This document shows, piece after piece, positions 1 to 7,293 of a DNA stretch of 11,116 bases. How positions within the stretch are numbered: position 1 is the first letter of the stretch; the number at the start of each line of letters is the position of its first letter. The position numbers were made by a program, and so were the translations under genes. Where the stretch lies: positions 1-11,116 of the forward strand of contig NZ_JAKDJU010000099.1 in assembly GCF_030453725.1 (NCBI RefSeq), given 5' to 3'. The notes below the pieces were generated by a model. That model did no database searches. It saw nothing but the letters and a program-made list of their open reading frames with translations, and was not told where the DNA came from. The DNA is from Brevibacterium picturae (GTDB lineage: Bacteria > Actinomycetota > Actinomycetes > Actinomycetales > Brevibacteriaceae).

Positions 1-1
1 G

Positions 2-59
2 CCGGTCACGAGTTCCGGTCACGAGTTCCGGTTGGCAGTGAGTCCCGGGTGGTCACGAG
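2..59. repeat. 13-bp direct tandem repeat at the left edge
   Basis: The unit ccggtcacgagtt is present twice in perfect tandem (2-14 and 15-27). The first bases of a third copy (ccggtt) follow at 28-33, and a separate partial copy, ggtcacgag, lies at 51-59. It sits just after the stop codon of the substrate-binding protein gene as read on the minus strand, between that gene and whatever lies left of the window. The function is unknown; it could be a spacer repeat or part of a regulatory or termination region. The tandem copies are plain in the sequence; any role is not. Confidence 0.75.
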
Positions 60-81
60 CCTCGGCCGGCGACGGGGACGA

Positions 82-1068
82 TCATTCGATGACTGTGTCG
101 GCTTCGTCGATGATGTCCTGGGGGATTTCGACACCCTGAGCCTTGGCTGCCTTCGGATTGACGACGAGCTCGAGGTTGGAGCTGGTCTCGACGGGCATAT
201 CGGCCGGCTTCTCCCCGTCTTGGAGGATCTTCAGAGCCATCTGGCCGGTCTGTTCACCCAGCTTCGTGTAGTCGATGCCCCGGGTGATCGCAGCCCCCTG
301 TTCCACCTGGCCCGCTTCCGAACCGACCAGCAGCGCCTCGTTCTTCTCAGCGGCTTGGACCATGGTCGAGACGGCGGAGACGACGTTGTTGTCGGTCGGC
401 ACGTAGTAGGCGTCGACATCTCCGAGCGAGTTCACGGCCTGGGCCAGTTCACCGGAGTTCGCGATCGTGGCTTCCTTGATCGTGACACCCATGTCCTTCG
501 CGGCTTCCTTCGCCAGTTCCACCTGCACCTGCGAGTTGACCTCGCCGGAGCTGTAGACGATGCCGACGGTCTTCGCATCGGGTTTGAGATCCTTGACCAG
601 CTGCAGCTGATCGGCGACCGGGTTGAGGTCGGAGGTTCCGGTGACGTTTCCTCCGGGCGCCTCGTTCGATTTCACGAGTCCTGCTTCTTCGGCGTCCGTG
701 ACGGCGGTGAAGAGCACAGGCATGTTGGTGATGGCCTGCGCGGCTGCCTGAGCTGCGGGAGTGGCCACGGCAAGGACGAGATCGAGGTCCTCGTTCGCGA
801 ACGTCTGCGCGATGGTCGTGGCATTGGCCTGCTCGCCCTGCGCGTTCTGTTCGTCCCATTCGACGGTGACATCGGCATCGTCGAAGGACTTCTTGAAGCC
901 TTCGCTGGCCGCGTCGAGCGCCGGGTGTTGAACCAGCTGGGAGATGCCGATCGCGTACGAATCGCCGCCCTCACCGTCACCGCTGGCACCTTCTCCGCCT
1001 GAGCATGCTGACACCGCAATAACCGAACTCACCGCCACAATCGCTGTGGCCAGACGCCTGAGACGCAT
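82..1068 (-). CDS. ABC importer substrate-binding lipoprotein (ABC_sub_bind / TrpX-like family)
   Basis: This 328-residue protein should capture a small solute outside the membrane for an ABC importer. The N-terminus is a lipoprotein signal: basic MRLRR, a hydrophobic stretch, then lipobox VSAC with the lipidated Cys at residue 22, followed by a Gly/Glu/Ser-rich tether. The mature part has the two-lobed periplasmic-binding fold of the family that includes TrpX: GISQLVQHPALD near the start, LAVATPAAQAA, MPVLFTAVTDAEEAGLV, PGGNVTGTSD, KTVGIVYSSGEVNS, DAYYVPTDNNVVSA and GAAITRGIDYTKLGEQTG. Family members are linked to aromatic amino acids among other ligands, but the ligand here cannot be read from sequence. 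The ATG at 1068-1066 is supported by a good Shine-Dalgarno (AAGGGGAGA) about 4 bases upstream. No permease or ATPase gene is in view; they would be expected left of the window. The leader carries a hairpin plus T run (separate entry). Confidence 0.9.
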   Translation of the reverse strand: MRLRRLATAIVAVSSVIAVSACSGGEGASGDGEGGDSYAIGISQLVQHPALDAASEGFKKSFDDADVTVEWDEQNAQGEQANATTIAQTFANEDLDLVLAVATPAAQAAAQAITNMPVLFTAVTDAEEAGLVKSNEAPGGNVTGTSDLNPVADQLQLVKDLKPDAKTVGIVYSSGEVNSQVQVELAKEAAKDMGVTIKEATIANSGELAQAVNSLGDVDAYYVPTDNNVVSAVSTMVQAAEKNEALLVGSEAGQVEQGAAITRGIDYTKLGEQTGQMALKILQDGEKPADMPVETSSNLELVVNPKAAKAQGVEIPQDIIDEADTVIE

Positions 1069-1085
1069 TCTTCTCCCCTTTGAAA

Positions 1086-1110
1086 AACCGGTTCAACTGC
1101 GTCGAACCGG
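1086..1110 (-). promoter_or_regulatory. Terminator-like hairpin in the leader of the binding-protein gene (possible attenuator)
   Basis: Read on the minus strand, CCGGTTC, a 9-base loop, and GAACCGG form a perfect 7-bp stem followed directly by TTTTT, the shape of an intrinsic terminator. It lies only about 6 bases before the Shine-Dalgarno of the substrate-binding protein gene, too close to serve the previous gene (ptrB), which ends some 290 bases earlier. It may be an attenuator, or the dyad may be a protein-binding operator. No known riboswitch or clear leader peptide was recognised upstream. Confidence 0.5.
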
Positions 1111-1158
1111 GACGAATCCTGTCACTTGTCCCCGATCGGTCCCGTCGGTGGGACTCTC

Positions 1159-1181
1159 CGTGGAACTGCAGACGAACCACG
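1159..1181 (-). repeat. Second leader hairpin sharing its loop sequence with the attenuator-like hairpin
   Basis: CGTGG and CCACG arms enclose 13 bases. On the plus strand its interior aactgcagacgaacc closely matches aactgcgtcgaacc in the hairpin at 1086-1110, so the two are imperfect copies about 70 bp apart. A third GTCGAACC word is present in reverse orientation at 1225-1232. Repeated binding sites for one regulator are a reasonable reading, but this is inference. Confidence 0.4.
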
Positions 1182-1274
1182 CACTGACCGCGGCTCAGAT
1201 CATTCTGATTCCGCAGTCGCGTGGGGTTCGACTGTGATGACAACCACTCTATGGGGCGCCACTGACACAGCAGA

Positions 1275-1291
1275 CCAAAACAGGGTTTTGG
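1275..1291. repeat. Inverted repeat ccaaaac-agg-gttttgg in the ptrB/binding-protein gap
   Basis: Perfect 7-bp arms with a 3-base centre. No T tract follows on either strand, so it is more likely an operator or a stabilising hairpin than a terminator. It is about 210 bp upstream of the substrate-binding protein start and about 110 bp after the ptrB stop. A perfect 10-bp palindrome, tgtcgcgaca, lies nearby at 1317-1326. I found no convincing -35/-10 pair in this gap. Confidence 0.45.
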
Positions 1292-1370
1292 AGACAATCG
1301 TCCCGGTATTGTTATCTGTCGCGACAAACGTCCTCCGATGCCGCATATCGGTCGTCCAAGCGTCCCGTAC

Positions 1371-1390
1371 GGCGTCACCGCGGGGACGCC
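1371..1390 (-). terminator. Possible weak terminator after ptrB
   Basis: On the minus strand the 6-bp arms GGCGTC and GACGCC enclose 8 bases and begin about 10 bases after the ptrB stop codon. No T run follows. The position suggests 3'-end formation or RNA protection, but the stem is short and competing pairings exist (cgtccc at 1361 with gggacg). Confidence 0.35.
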
Positions 1391-1400
1391 TCAGCCCACC

Positions 1401-3722
1401 TCAGGCATCGATTTCGACATCCGCTCGACCCAGCACATCGAGGATCCAGGCGAAGTCGAAGGCTGTTTCCTTCCAGGAATCGTATCGTCCCGATGCACCA
1501 CCGTGACCGGCGACCATTTCGGTCTTGAGCAGCACATCGGCACCGACCTCACGCAGACGGGCAACCCATTTGGCCGGTTCGACGTAGAGGACCCGGGTGT
1601 CGTTGAGCGAGGTCACGGCCAAGACCTTCGGATGCGCCACCTCGGCGACGTTCTCGTACGGAGAATAGGAGCGCATGTACTCGTACACGTGCTCGTCGTG
1701 GAGGGGGTCTCCCCACTCCTCCCATTCGATGACAGTCAGCGGGAGCTCGGGCATGAGGATCGAGGTCAGAGCGTCGACGAAGGGCACGTGGGCGCTGACA
1801 CCGGCGAAGAGGTCCGGGGCCATGTTCGTCACCGCTCCCATCAGCAGACCGCCGGCAGATCCCCCGGATGCCACGAGCTTCTCCGGACTCGTCCATCCTT
1901 CGGCGACGAGGTGGCGTCCAGCGGTGATGAAGTCGGTGAAGGTGTTCTTCTTCGCCGAGGTCTTGCCCTGGTCGTACCAGTGGCGGCCCATCTCGCCGCC
2001 GCCGCGCACGTGGGCGATGGCGAAGACGACCCCGCGGTCGAGCAGGGAGAGCCGGGACACGGAGAAATACGGATCCATGCTCATTTCGTAGGATCCGTAC
2101 CCGTAGAGCACCAGTGGTGCGGGATCGACCGGGGCCGCTCCCTGAGGTTCGCCGGCCGTCGCCGAGGCGGTGCTGCCGGGGGCGAGCGCGACGAGATCGG
2201 TGCGATAGACCAGGGAGATCGGAATCTGCGTTCCGTCCTCGGCGGCGGCCCAGATGAGGGATTCGCTGTAGCGGTCGAGGTCGACCGAGCCGAGGACGGG
2301 TTGACGCTTGAGGACCGTGTCAGTGCGGTCTGCCACGCTGTGCTGATAGATCACAGCGGGCGTGGACATGGAGGTGAAGAGCAGTCGGATGCTCGTCTGG
2401 GTGAACTCGGGATTGCCGGCGAATCCCAGGGTGCCGGTCTCTCGCGAGAAGGGAAGTTCCTGCAGTCGGCCATACGGTGATGCGGAGTCGTCGGGATTGG
2501 AGGTTCGACTCGAGGAGGCCTGTTCACTCGAGGCGGGCTGTTCAACCGAGGTGGCCTGTTCTCGCCTGTCCAGTTCGATGATGCCGACTCGGGCGAATCC
2601 GCCGCGGCGATAGCTGATGACGATGAATTCTGCGAATGCGTCGACGTCTTCGATGCGCAGCCCGTCAACGTCGTCGAGCAGTGGGCGGCCGATGGACTCC
2701 GGATCGGCGATGGTGCCCGGGTCGTCGGAGGCGTCGGCAGTTTCGCCTGCAGTACCGGCTGGATCGGAGACGGGGACGTCGATGATGTCGAAGTCGGCCC
2801 GTTCCTGGTTGTGGGTGATGAGGAAGCGGTCCTCTCCGGCGATGACAGCGTGCTCCACGGAGTATTCGACCCCGTCGACCCGTGGCCAGACTGCCTGCGG
2901 TGCGGCTTCGAGGTCCTCGGATTCGAGTGACCAGAAGCCTGTGGTGGTCTTCGACCCGGTGACGATGAACATGTACTTGCGTGAACGGGAGAATCCCGAG
3001 CCGACGAAGAACCGCTCATCGGGCTCATGGAAGATGCAGACATCGTCGCTGCTGTCGGTGCCGACGACATGGCGCCAGACTTTCTCCGGACGCCAGGCCT
3101 CGTCGACGGTCGTATAGAAGAAGTAGCGTCCTGCTGGGTCGATCGAGGCTCCGGCGAAGGTGCCTTCGACAGTGTCGAGCAGATCCTCACCTGTGCTCAG
3201 ATCCCGCATCCTGAGTGTGTACCGTTCGTCGCCGGAGTTGTCGACGCCGAAGAGCAGATACCGGCCGTCATCGGTCAGAGAGAAGGTGCCGAGGGAGAAG
3301 AAGTCCTGGCCCTCGGCCGCGGTGTTCGAGTCGAAGATGACTTCCTCGCCGGGCAACGGCTCCTCGCCGACTTCGGGCGGGGTCCAGTCGTCGGCCTCGG
3401 AGATGGGGGCGCGAACGCTGATTCCGTAGTCGAGTCCGGCCTTCGTCCGTGAGTAGTACCAGTAGTTCCCGCGCCTGGTCGGCACCGACATGTCGGTTTC
3501 CTTGATGCGGGTCCTGATTTCGTTGAAGATCGATTCCTGCAGCGGTTCGAGCTGGGACGTCTGGGCGTTCGTCCAGTCGTTCTCGGCCTCGAGGTGGGCG
3601 ATGACTTCTGGGGATTCCTTGTCGCGCATCCACTCGTAGTTGTCGACGAAGGTGTGGCCGTGGTGGGTGCGTTCATGGGGGATCTTCTTGGCCACGGGGG
3701 CGCTGGAAGCAGTGTCATTCAT
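1401..3722 (-). CDS. ptrB: Oligopeptidase B (prolyl oligopeptidase family S9A)
   Basis: This 773-residue cytosolic serine peptidase should cleave short peptides after Arg/Lys. The N-terminus (KIPHERTHHGHTFVDNYEWM) matches PtrB, a seven-bladed propeller domain follows, and the alpha/beta-hydrolase domain carries the triad: Ser622 in GGSAGG, Asp708 in LNDTRV and His740 in GHGGASGR. The spacing (86 and 32 residues) is close to that of E. coli PtrB (532/617/652). Glu666 and Glu668 in IEWEEWGDP sit 44 and 46 residues after the Ser, as do the glutamates that give the enzyme its dibasic preference. It is about 90 residues longer than E. coli PtrB because of low-complexity inserts near residues 317-341, 387-404 and 512-534. 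There is no signal peptide. The ATG at 3722 has a TAGGCT box 6 bases upstream, so it may be translated from a leaderless transcript; an AGGTGG lies too far away (13 bases) to be a good ribosome site. Confidence 0.93.
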   Translation of the reverse strand: MNDTASSAPVAKKIPHERTHHGHTFVDNYEWMRDKESPEVIAHLEAENDWTNAQTSQLEPLQESIFNEIRTRIKETDMSVPTRRGNYWYYSRTKAGLDYGISVRAPISEADDWTPPEVGEEPLPGEEVIFDSNTAAEGQDFFSLGTFSLTDDGRYLLFGVDNSGDERYTLRMRDLSTGEDLLDTVEGTFAGASIDPAGRYFFYTTVDEAWRPEKVWRHVVGTDSSDDVCIFHEPDERFFVGSGFSRSRKYMFIVTGSKTTTGFWSLESEDLEAAPQAVWPRVDGVEYSVEHAVIAGEDRFLITHNQERADFDIIDVPVSDPAGTAGETADASDDPGTIADPESIGRPLLDDVDGLRIEDVDAFAEFIVISYRRGGFARVGIIELDRREQATSVEQPASSEQASSSRTSNPDDSASPYGRLQELPFSRETGTLGFAGNPEFTQTSIRLLFTSMSTPAVIYQHSVADRTDTVLKRQPVLGSVDLDRYSESLIWAAAEDGTQIPISLVYRTDLVALAPGSTASATAGEPQGAAPVDPAPLVLYGYGSYEMSMDPYFSVSRLSLLDRGVVFAIAHVRGGGEMGRHWYDQGKTSAKKNTFTDFITAGRHLVAEGWTSPEKLVASGGSAGGLLMGAVTNMAPDLFAGVSAHVPFVDALTSILMPELPLTVIEWEEWGDPLHDEHVYEYMRSYSPYENVAEVAHPKVLAVTSLNDTRVLYVEPAKWVARLREVGADVLLKTEMVAGHGGASGRYDSWKETAFDFAWILDVLGRADVEIDA
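2511..2564 (-). repeat. Three 18-bp tandem repeats inside ptrB coding for EQ(A/P)xSx units
   Basis: Plus-strand units start at 2511, 2529 and 2547, each beginning cgagg(a/c/t)gg(c/g)ctgttc. They keep frame and encode three six-residue units (EQATSV, EQPASS, EQASSS) at about residues 387-404, in a propeller-domain loop that E. coli PtrB lacks. In-frame slippage expansion in a tolerated surface loop is the simplest explanation. The copy number may vary between strains. Confidence 0.75.
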
Positions 3723-3728
3723 GGACCC

Positions 3729-3734
3729 AGCCTA
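3729..3734 (-). promoter_or_regulatory. Putative -10 box of a leaderless ptrB promoter
   Basis: TAGGCT on the minus strand ends 6 bases before the ptrB ATG, placing a start site at or next to the A of ATG. The same hexamer is found 7 bases before the tetR ATG in this window. The -35 region is weak (CTGCGG at about 18-bp spacing). This is inferred from pattern only. Confidence 0.45.
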
Positions 3735-3864
3735 GCCACCTCAGGGTCGATGCCGCAGCACAGGTCTCAAGGGTGCGCTCGTGTCAGCCCACGGGCGGCG
3801 AATGAGCACAATGTACAGAAGGTGAAGTATGAGCAGAACGCGATCAGTGCACACAAGCGCGTAA

Positions 3865-3898
3865 TGTGACGCTCATCAACCTAGGCTATGACGAGCCT
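3865..3898 (+). promoter_or_regulatory. Putative tct promoter and regulator-binding region
   Basis: TAGGCT at 3882-3887 is a candidate -10 box. Around it are two TGACG direct repeats exactly 22 bp apart (3867 and 3889) and a short dyad, aggct/agcct (3883-3887 and 3894-3898). TGTGA-N6-TCA at 3865-3878 resembles a Crp/GlxR site, with its right half incomplete. A start near 3894 would give a leader of about 26-41 bases before tctC. No TctDE two-component genes are in the window, so control by a global carbon regulator is possible but unproven. Confidence 0.35.
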
Positions 3899-3919
3899 CA
3901 CATGTAATTCACAACAGAT

Positions 3920-4981
3920 ATGAAAGTTTGGTCAATGACGAACCAATCCGCCTCAGATCCTGGCGCAGATACACGGTCCGGGCCGCCGCATCCGACTCGC
4001 CGCATGTTCGGCCGAATCGCCTACGGTGCTCTCGCGGTGGCAGCCGTCGGAACGGCCACCACCTATTCGGTCAAGGCCGCATCGGCCAAGGGTGATCTCT
4101 CCTCCAACCTCACGCTCATCGCACCTGCCGGTGCTGGTGGCGGTTGGGACGGGTTCTCCCGAGAGACGCAGCAGGCCATGCGTGTGAATAAGCTGGCCAA
4201 CAACGCCCAGGTCGTCAACATCCCCGGTGCCGGTGGCACCATCGGACTCGGCAAGTTCACCACCATGCAGGGCCGAGCCGACACCATTCTGGCCACCGGC
4301 ACCGCGATGGTCGGCGGCATTGCGCTCAACGAGTCGCCGGTCGGTTTCGATGACACGACCCTGCTCGCCCGTGTGGCAGAGGACTACGACGTGCTCATCG
4401 CCGCCGCTGACTCCCCCTACAACACGCTCGATGATGTCATCGGCAAGTGGAAGAAGGACCCGAAGGGCTTCGTCTGGACCGGTGGCTCCGCCGGGTCCGT
4501 CGATCACCTCACGATCGCTCAGCTGGCGCTGCTGTCGGGCATCCCCGCCTCGGGGATCACCTACATTCCGAAGTCCGGAGGCGGTGAAGCGATCCAGACG
4601 CTGCTCTCGGGCACGACGGACTTCGCCTCCTGTGGCTTCAACGAGGTTTCGGACCAGATCGAAGCCGGTCGCGTGAAGGCGCTCGGCGTGGCCTCACCGA
4701 AGCGCATCAAAGGCTACGAAGACCTTCCCACGATGACCGAACAGGGCTACGAGGTGACGCTGACGAACTGGCGCGGCTGGCTCGGCGCTCCCGGCATCAC
4801 TGAGGATGAGACCTCGCAGCTTGTCGACATCCTCAAGCAGACCCGCGACAGCGCGGAATGGGCAGATGCCCTCAAGCGCAACAAATGGACAGACGTGTGG
4901 CTGACCGGTGATGAGTTCGCAGAATTCATCAAAGAGGACACCTCCCGGATCGAGACGCTGCTGAAGGAGTTGGGACTGTGA
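3920..4981 (+). CDS. tctC: Tripartite tricarboxylate transporter substrate-binding protein TctC (Bug family)
   Basis: This is the extracytoplasmic binding component of a secondary tricarboxylate-type carrier (353 residues). Family motifs are clear: LIAPAGAGGGWDGFSRE, VNIPGAGGTIGLGKF, WTGGSAGSVDHLTIAQLA, YIPKSGGGEAIQTLLSG, AGRVKALGVASPKR, LPTMTEQGYE and WRGWLGAPG. The N-terminus carries a twin-arginine signal, TRRMFGR with RR at residues 27-28, then a hydrophobic stretch and a likely cut after KAASA near residue 56. There is no lipobox cysteine. The ligand is not predictable: citrate, other carboxylates and aromatic acids all occur in this family. Two starts are possible. ATG 3920 has no ribosome site, and ATG 3935 has a weak GAAAG 8 bases upstream; both keep the Tat signal. 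It is the first gene of tctCBA; its stop overlaps the tctB start. Confidence 0.9.
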   Translation: MKVWSMTNQSASDPGADTRSGPPHPTRRMFGRIAYGALAVAAVGTATTYSVKAASAKGDLSSNLTLIAPAGAGGGWDGFSRETQQAMRVNKLANNAQVVNIPGAGGTIGLGKFTTMQGRADTILATGTAMVGGIALNESPVGFDDTTLLARVAEDYDVLIAAADSPYNTLDDVIGKWKKDPKGFVWTGGSAGSVDHLTIAQLALLSGIPASGITYIPKSGGGEAIQTLLSGTTDFASCGFNEVSDQIEAGRVKALGVASPKRIKGYEDLPTMTEQGYEVTLTNWRGWLGAPGITEDETSQLVDILKQTRDSAEWADALKRNKWTDVWLTGDEFAEFIKEDTSRIETLLKELGL

Positions 4982-5655
4982 GCACTCAGACGTCAACGAA
5001 GAAGAGAGCCAGGACGGCCCACCTCGGCGCCGGGACCTGGTGGCAGGGGCGATCAGGTCTCCTGATTCCTCTCATCATGGCCGGATTCTCGACCTATCTG
5101 CTCATCGGCATCATCACGATGGACGTCGCCGAGGACGCCGACCAGCCGGGGCCGCAGTTCTTCCCCATGATCATCATGATCGCCGGCTACGTCCTCACGA
5201 TCCTGCTGACGATCGCCTATATCCGCAATCCCGAACCCGTCGATGCCGACGTTGATCTCCCCGCCGAGGCTGAGGAGGCCAAGGCGTTCTCGACACCTGT
5301 CACCTCGGCGGTGTCGGCCTCGCGCCTCGATCCGCATGAGGAGGACGAACCGGTCCAGGACCGCCAGGCTCTGGCCAAGGCGCGGACCGAGGACTCCTCG
5401 CACCGCACACACAGTGACTTCGTGTCCTTGGCCTGGGGTGCGGGCGGCTTCGCCGCGTTCGCGCTCATCCTCGAATTCGCCGGGTGGATCCTCGCCGCGG
5501 CGCTTCTGTTCTGGTGCGTGGCCAGGTCGATGGGATCGAAGCGACCCCTTTTCGACCTCACCATGGCACTGACCTTCTCGTCCCTGGTCTATCTCGCGTT
5601 CGCGGTGCTGCTGGGACTCAACCTTCCCTCGGGAATTCTGGGAGGTGGCTTCTGA
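4978..5655 (+). CDS. tctB: Tripartite tricarboxylate transporter small membrane subunit TctB
   Basis: The 225-residue small membrane partner of TctA. It starts with GTG at 4978, overlapping the tctC stop (GTGA), and has a strong AAGGAG 8 bases upstream inside tctC, so translation is coupled. The first hydrophobic helix is at about residues 27-48, then the family signature PGPQFFP (57-63), helix two to residue 82, and two or three more hydrophobic segments from 150 to 214 ending in LPSGI. Between the halves lies an unusually long, mostly acidic hydrophilic linker (about 84-147). Typical TctB proteins are nearer 150-170 residues, so the linker accounts for the extra length. The role of TctB is poorly defined but it is needed with TctA for uptake. 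Confidence 0.87.
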   Translation: MSTQTSTKKRARTAHLGAGTWWQGRSGLLIPLIMAGFSTYLLIGIITMDVAEDADQPGPQFFPMIIMIAGYVLTILLTIAYIRNPEPVDADVDLPAEAEEAKAFSTPVTSAVSASRLDPHEEDEPVQDRQALAKARTEDSSHRTHSDFVSLAWGAGGFAAFALILEFAGWILAAALLFWCVARSMGSKRPLFDLTMALTFSSLVYLAFAVLLGLNLPSGILGGGF

Positions 5656-5656
5656 T

Positions 5657-7201
5657 ATGGACGCTCTCATGTCCCTCTTCGAAGGCTTCACTCACGCACT
5701 GACGCCGATGAACCTGCTCTGGGTTCTCGTCGGCTGCTTCCTCGGCACCGCTGTCGGCGTGCTGCCGGGCCTGGGCTCGTCGATGGCTGTGGCACTGCTG
5801 CTGCCCATGACCTTCGCCCTCGACCCCACCGGCGCATTCATCATGTTCGCCGGCGTCTACTTCGGTGGTCTCTTCGGTGACTCCACCATGGCCATTCTCA
5901 TGAACACCCCCGGCCAGGCCTCGGCGATCGCCTCGACGTTCGAAGGCCACAAGATGGCCCGCAACGGGCGAGCGCCGCAGGCTCTGGCCACGGCCGCGAT
6001 CGGTGCGTTCATCGGTGGTTTCGTCTCCTGCTTCCTCGTCGTGTTCCTCGCCCCTGCCCTGGCAGACTTCTCGACGAACTTCGGTCCCGCCGAGTTCTTC
6101 GCACTCGCGCTCTTCGCCTTCGTCGCCACCTCCTCGGTCGTCGCCGATTCGGTGCTCAAGGGCCTCATGGCGCTGGTTCTCGGCATCGGGTTCTCGGTCA
6201 TCGGCATCGACTCGGTCTCCGGCACGGAGCGTTTCACCATGGGTGTCCCCGAGCTCTTCGACGGCGTTTCCCTGGTCACCGTGACAGTGGCGATCCTGGC
6301 GCTGGGCGAGGTCTTCTTCATCGCTTCGCGGATCCGTCGCAAGGTCAACGACAATACGATCAACTCCTCGGGGAGGCCCTTCCTCTCGCGCAAGGAATTC
6401 GGCGAGGCACTGCCCGCTTGGCTGCGCGGCACCGCGATCGGTCTGCCCTTCGGAGTGATTCCCGTCGGCGGTGCCGATGTGCCGACGTTCATGTCCTACG
6501 GTCTCGAGCGCAAACTCGACTCCCGGCTCAAGGACCCGCAGTTCGGCGGCAAGGGTGCTATTCGCGGTCTGGCCGGTCCTGAGGCGGCGGGTTCTGCCAC
6601 GACAGGTATCGCCATGGGTGCGCTGTTGGCCTTGGGTCTGCCGATCTCTGCGACGGCTGCGATTATGCTGGCGGCGTTCCGTCAGTACGGTCTGCAGCCG
6701 GGACCGCTGCTCTTCGACCGGTCCCCCGAGCTCGTGTGGGGTCTGCTGGCGAGCTTCTTCATCGCCATGATCGTCCTCCTGATCATCAACCTGCCCTTCG
6801 CTCCCCTGTGGGCGAAGCTGCTCAAGATCCCGGACCCCTACCTCTACGGCGGCATCGCGGTGTTCTGCGGGCTGGGCATCTACGCCACCTCGGCGTCGCA
6901 GTTCGAACTCATGATCCTGCTGGGAATCGGCATCATCAGCTTCGTGCTCAAGCGCTACGGTGTGCCGTTGGCTCCGCTGATGATCGGCATGGTCCTGGGC
7001 CCGCTGGCCGAATCCAGCCTGCGCGATGCACTGTTGGCGTCGGGCAATGACGTTTCAGTCCTCGTGTCCTCGCCGATCACGATCGTCCTCTACGCTCTCC
7101 TCATCGCAGCACTGCTCTACACGGGCATCGGCCGTGTGCTGGCACGGAAGCGGCAGAAGAATGCCGTGCCGGAGACGCAGAGCGAATCGGTCGGCTCATA
7201 G
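5657..7201 (+). CDS. tctA: Tripartite tricarboxylate transporter large permease TctA
   Basis: The large membrane subunit that carries the solute across, probably driven by an ion gradient. It has 514 residues from the ATG at 5657, one base after the tctB stop, with GGGAGG 11 bases upstream. The in-frame GTG at 5645 overlaps that ribosome site and is unlikely. Family motifs: GVLPGLGSSMAVALLLP (34-50), NTPGQASAIAST (83-94) followed by GHKMARNGRAPQAL, IPVGGADVPTFMSYGLERKL (from 268), AGPEAAGSATTG and PLMIGMVLGPLAE. It has many hydrophobic helices and a short basic, Gln-rich cytosolic tail. The length matches the family (about 500). It ends the operon and is followed by two strong hairpins. Confidence 0.93.
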   Translation: MDALMSLFEGFTHALTPMNLLWVLVGCFLGTAVGVLPGLGSSMAVALLLPMTFALDPTGAFIMFAGVYFGGLFGDSTMAILMNTPGQASAIASTFEGHKMARNGRAPQALATAAIGAFIGGFVSCFLVVFLAPALADFSTNFGPAEFFALALFAFVATSSVVADSVLKGLMALVLGIGFSVIGIDSVSGTERFTMGVPELFDGVSLVTVTVAILALGEVFFIASRIRRKVNDNTINSSGRPFLSRKEFGEALPAWLRGTAIGLPFGVIPVGGADVPTFMSYGLERKLDSRLKDPQFGGKGAIRGLAGPEAAGSATTGIAMGALLALGLPISATAAIMLAAFRQYGLQPGPLLFDRSPELVWGLLASFFIAMIVLLIINLPFAPLWAKLLKIPDPYLYGGIAVFCGLGIYATSASQFELMILLGIGIISFVLKRYGVPLAPLMIGMVLGPLAESSLRDALLASGNDVSVLVSSPITIVLYALLIAALLYTGIGRVLARKRQKNAVPETQSESVGS

Positions 7202-7229
7202 TTCGGACCGACACGAACTGATCGTGACA

Positions 7230-7279
7230 GCGGGGAGCCCCAGGGATGATTCCTACGGATCGTCCGTGGGGCTCCCCGC
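7230..7279. terminator. Long bidirectional hairpin between the convergent tctA and MFS genes
   Basis: Perfect 13-bp arms (gcggggagcccca at 7230-7242 and its complement at 7267-7279) enclose 24 bases. It begins 28 bases after the tctA stop. No long T run follows on either strand, as is common for terminators in GC-rich actinobacteria. It can act for both converging genes. Confidence 0.75.
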
Positions 7280-7293
7280 ATTCATGTCACACG

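Noticed and set aside
49..1002. 317-codon plus-strand open frame opposite the ABC binding protein
   Set aside because: The minus-strand frame has a lipobox, a ribosome site and family motifs; this one is its antisense shadow.
977..1378. Open frame on the minus strand through the leader of the ABC binding protein, containing Trp codons (CQWRPIEW), considered as a tryptophan leader peptide
   Set aside because: The Trp codons are not adjacent, there is no stop near the hairpin, and the frame runs into the real gene in another frame. The ligand is not known to be tryptophan.
1338..2480. 380-codon plus-strand open frame opposite ptrB
   Set aside because: Its translation has skewed His/Gly/Arg-rich composition with no family pattern, and it lies across the catalytic domain of ptrB.
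3829..3864. An 11-codon open frame (MSRTRSVHTSA) with AAGGTGA upstream, before tctC
   Set aside because: It lies upstream of the best tct promoter candidate, so it would not be on that transcript. It is too short to judge and has no attenuator partner.
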